From Niastella koreensis GR20-10 (GTDB lineage: Bacteria; Bacteroidota; Bacteroidia; Chitinophagales; Chitinophagaceae), in NCBI RefSeq assembly GCF_000246855.1, contig NC_016609.1, forward strand, positions 7,452,744 through 7,516,743: 64,000 bases of DNA, read 5' to 3'. The position numbers were made by a program, and so were the translations under genes. Below, in pieces: positions 63,763-64,000 of this stretch (position 1 is the first letter of the stretch; every line of letters starts with the position of its first letter). A model generated the notes under the pieces. It was not told where the DNA came from and did no database searches. It saw only the letters and a program-made list of their open reading frames with translations.

Positions 63763-64000
63763 TTAATAAAGATATACGCCTTTGCTATAATCACTATGGT
63801 ACTTGGTATACCTGAAATTGCCGTTGTCAATGTTATTATCGGCAAATAACTTATTAGCGGCTGCCACATCAGCGCTGTTTATAATAGGATCGTTCTTATT
63901 AACGTATAACCGCTCTATTCAACCTGTCTTTTCTACCGGCGGTACTTTGTCCTCATCGTCATGGTCTTTTTTACAGGCAGTTATAAACACTGAAATGGCA
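63763..64000 (-). pseudogene. Lipoprotein gene with an in-frame stop, cut by the right edge
   Basis: From the right edge one frame reads AISVFITACKKDHDDEDKVPPVEKTG (lipobox ITAC), then TGA at 63921-63919. It continues in the same frame for 51 codons (IERLYVNKNDPIINSADVAAANKLFADNN...SKGVYLY) to TAA at 63765-63763. The second part looks like coding sequence. Either a nonsense mutation truncated a small surface lipoprotein, or the first stop is the true end and the rest is decayed. The start codon lies outside the window. Family not recognised. Confidence 0.55.

Overview
The window looks like a Bacteroidota chromosome, most likely Chitinophagaceae (Niastella/Chitinophaga-like). The evidence is a SusC/SusD pair, Bacteroidota promoters (TTTG near -33, TAnnTTTG near -7), few Shine-Dalgarno sites, a two-gene MetH, ribosomal protein Thx and long VCBS-repeat lipoproteins. 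The genus is an inference.

Layout. 1-4764: an integrated island next to tRNA-Arg(CCU). It carries an IntDOT-like tyrosine recombinase and the start of a type II CBASS anti-phage operon (CD-NTase, then the E1/E2 fusion Cap2, cut by the left edge). 4770-6120: about 1.3 kb of gene debris, inverted repeats and short repeats. 6132-12000: small accessory genes (DinB-like, VOC, TPR), then an NtrC-type response regulator followed by a hybrid histidine kinase that has lost its sensor and its phospho-accepting histidine. 12.1-25.4 kb: housekeeping genes (UvrD/RecB-like helicase-nuclease, recR, split metH, LOG protein, xth, hup, Thx). 25.5-32.6 kb: pdxH, a membrane coiled-coil protein, pyrH, and the rplM-rpsI-rpsB-tsf cluster, in which S2 has a long RGG-rich tail. 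33-34.5 kb: a VWA lipoprotein. 34561-38486: a group IIC intron whose domain I is interrupted by a second group II intron of another class; each carries an intact reverse transcriptase (a twintron). 38.6-40.7 kb: a fused HigB/HigA relic, an HD protein and an SRPBCC-like protein. 40.7-53.1 kb: a SusC-SusD-VCBS-VCBS locus with a Nudix-type regulator. 53.6-64 kb: ligA, a NUMOD4/HNH-like gene, a 7-bp tandem array abutting the promoter of a DUF2461 gene, asd, a lamin-tail protein, a PfkB kinase, TetR-paaE, and a disrupted lipoprotein gene at the right edge.

Most interesting: (1) asd is preceded by what reads as a complete leader-peptide attenuator. A 20-codon peptide rich in Lys, Thr, Met and Ile (all made from aspartate semialdehyde) is followed by a terminator, with a perfect 8-bp antiterminator pairing and a competing perfect 9-bp stem. 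(2) The nested group II introns sit beside a terminator hairpin and split a GNRA-type hairpin of the host intron. (3) The CBASS island sits next to tRNA-Arg. (4) Several genes have the -7 box only 4 nt before the start codon, predicting leaderless mRNAs. All product names rest on motif reading; no database search was run.
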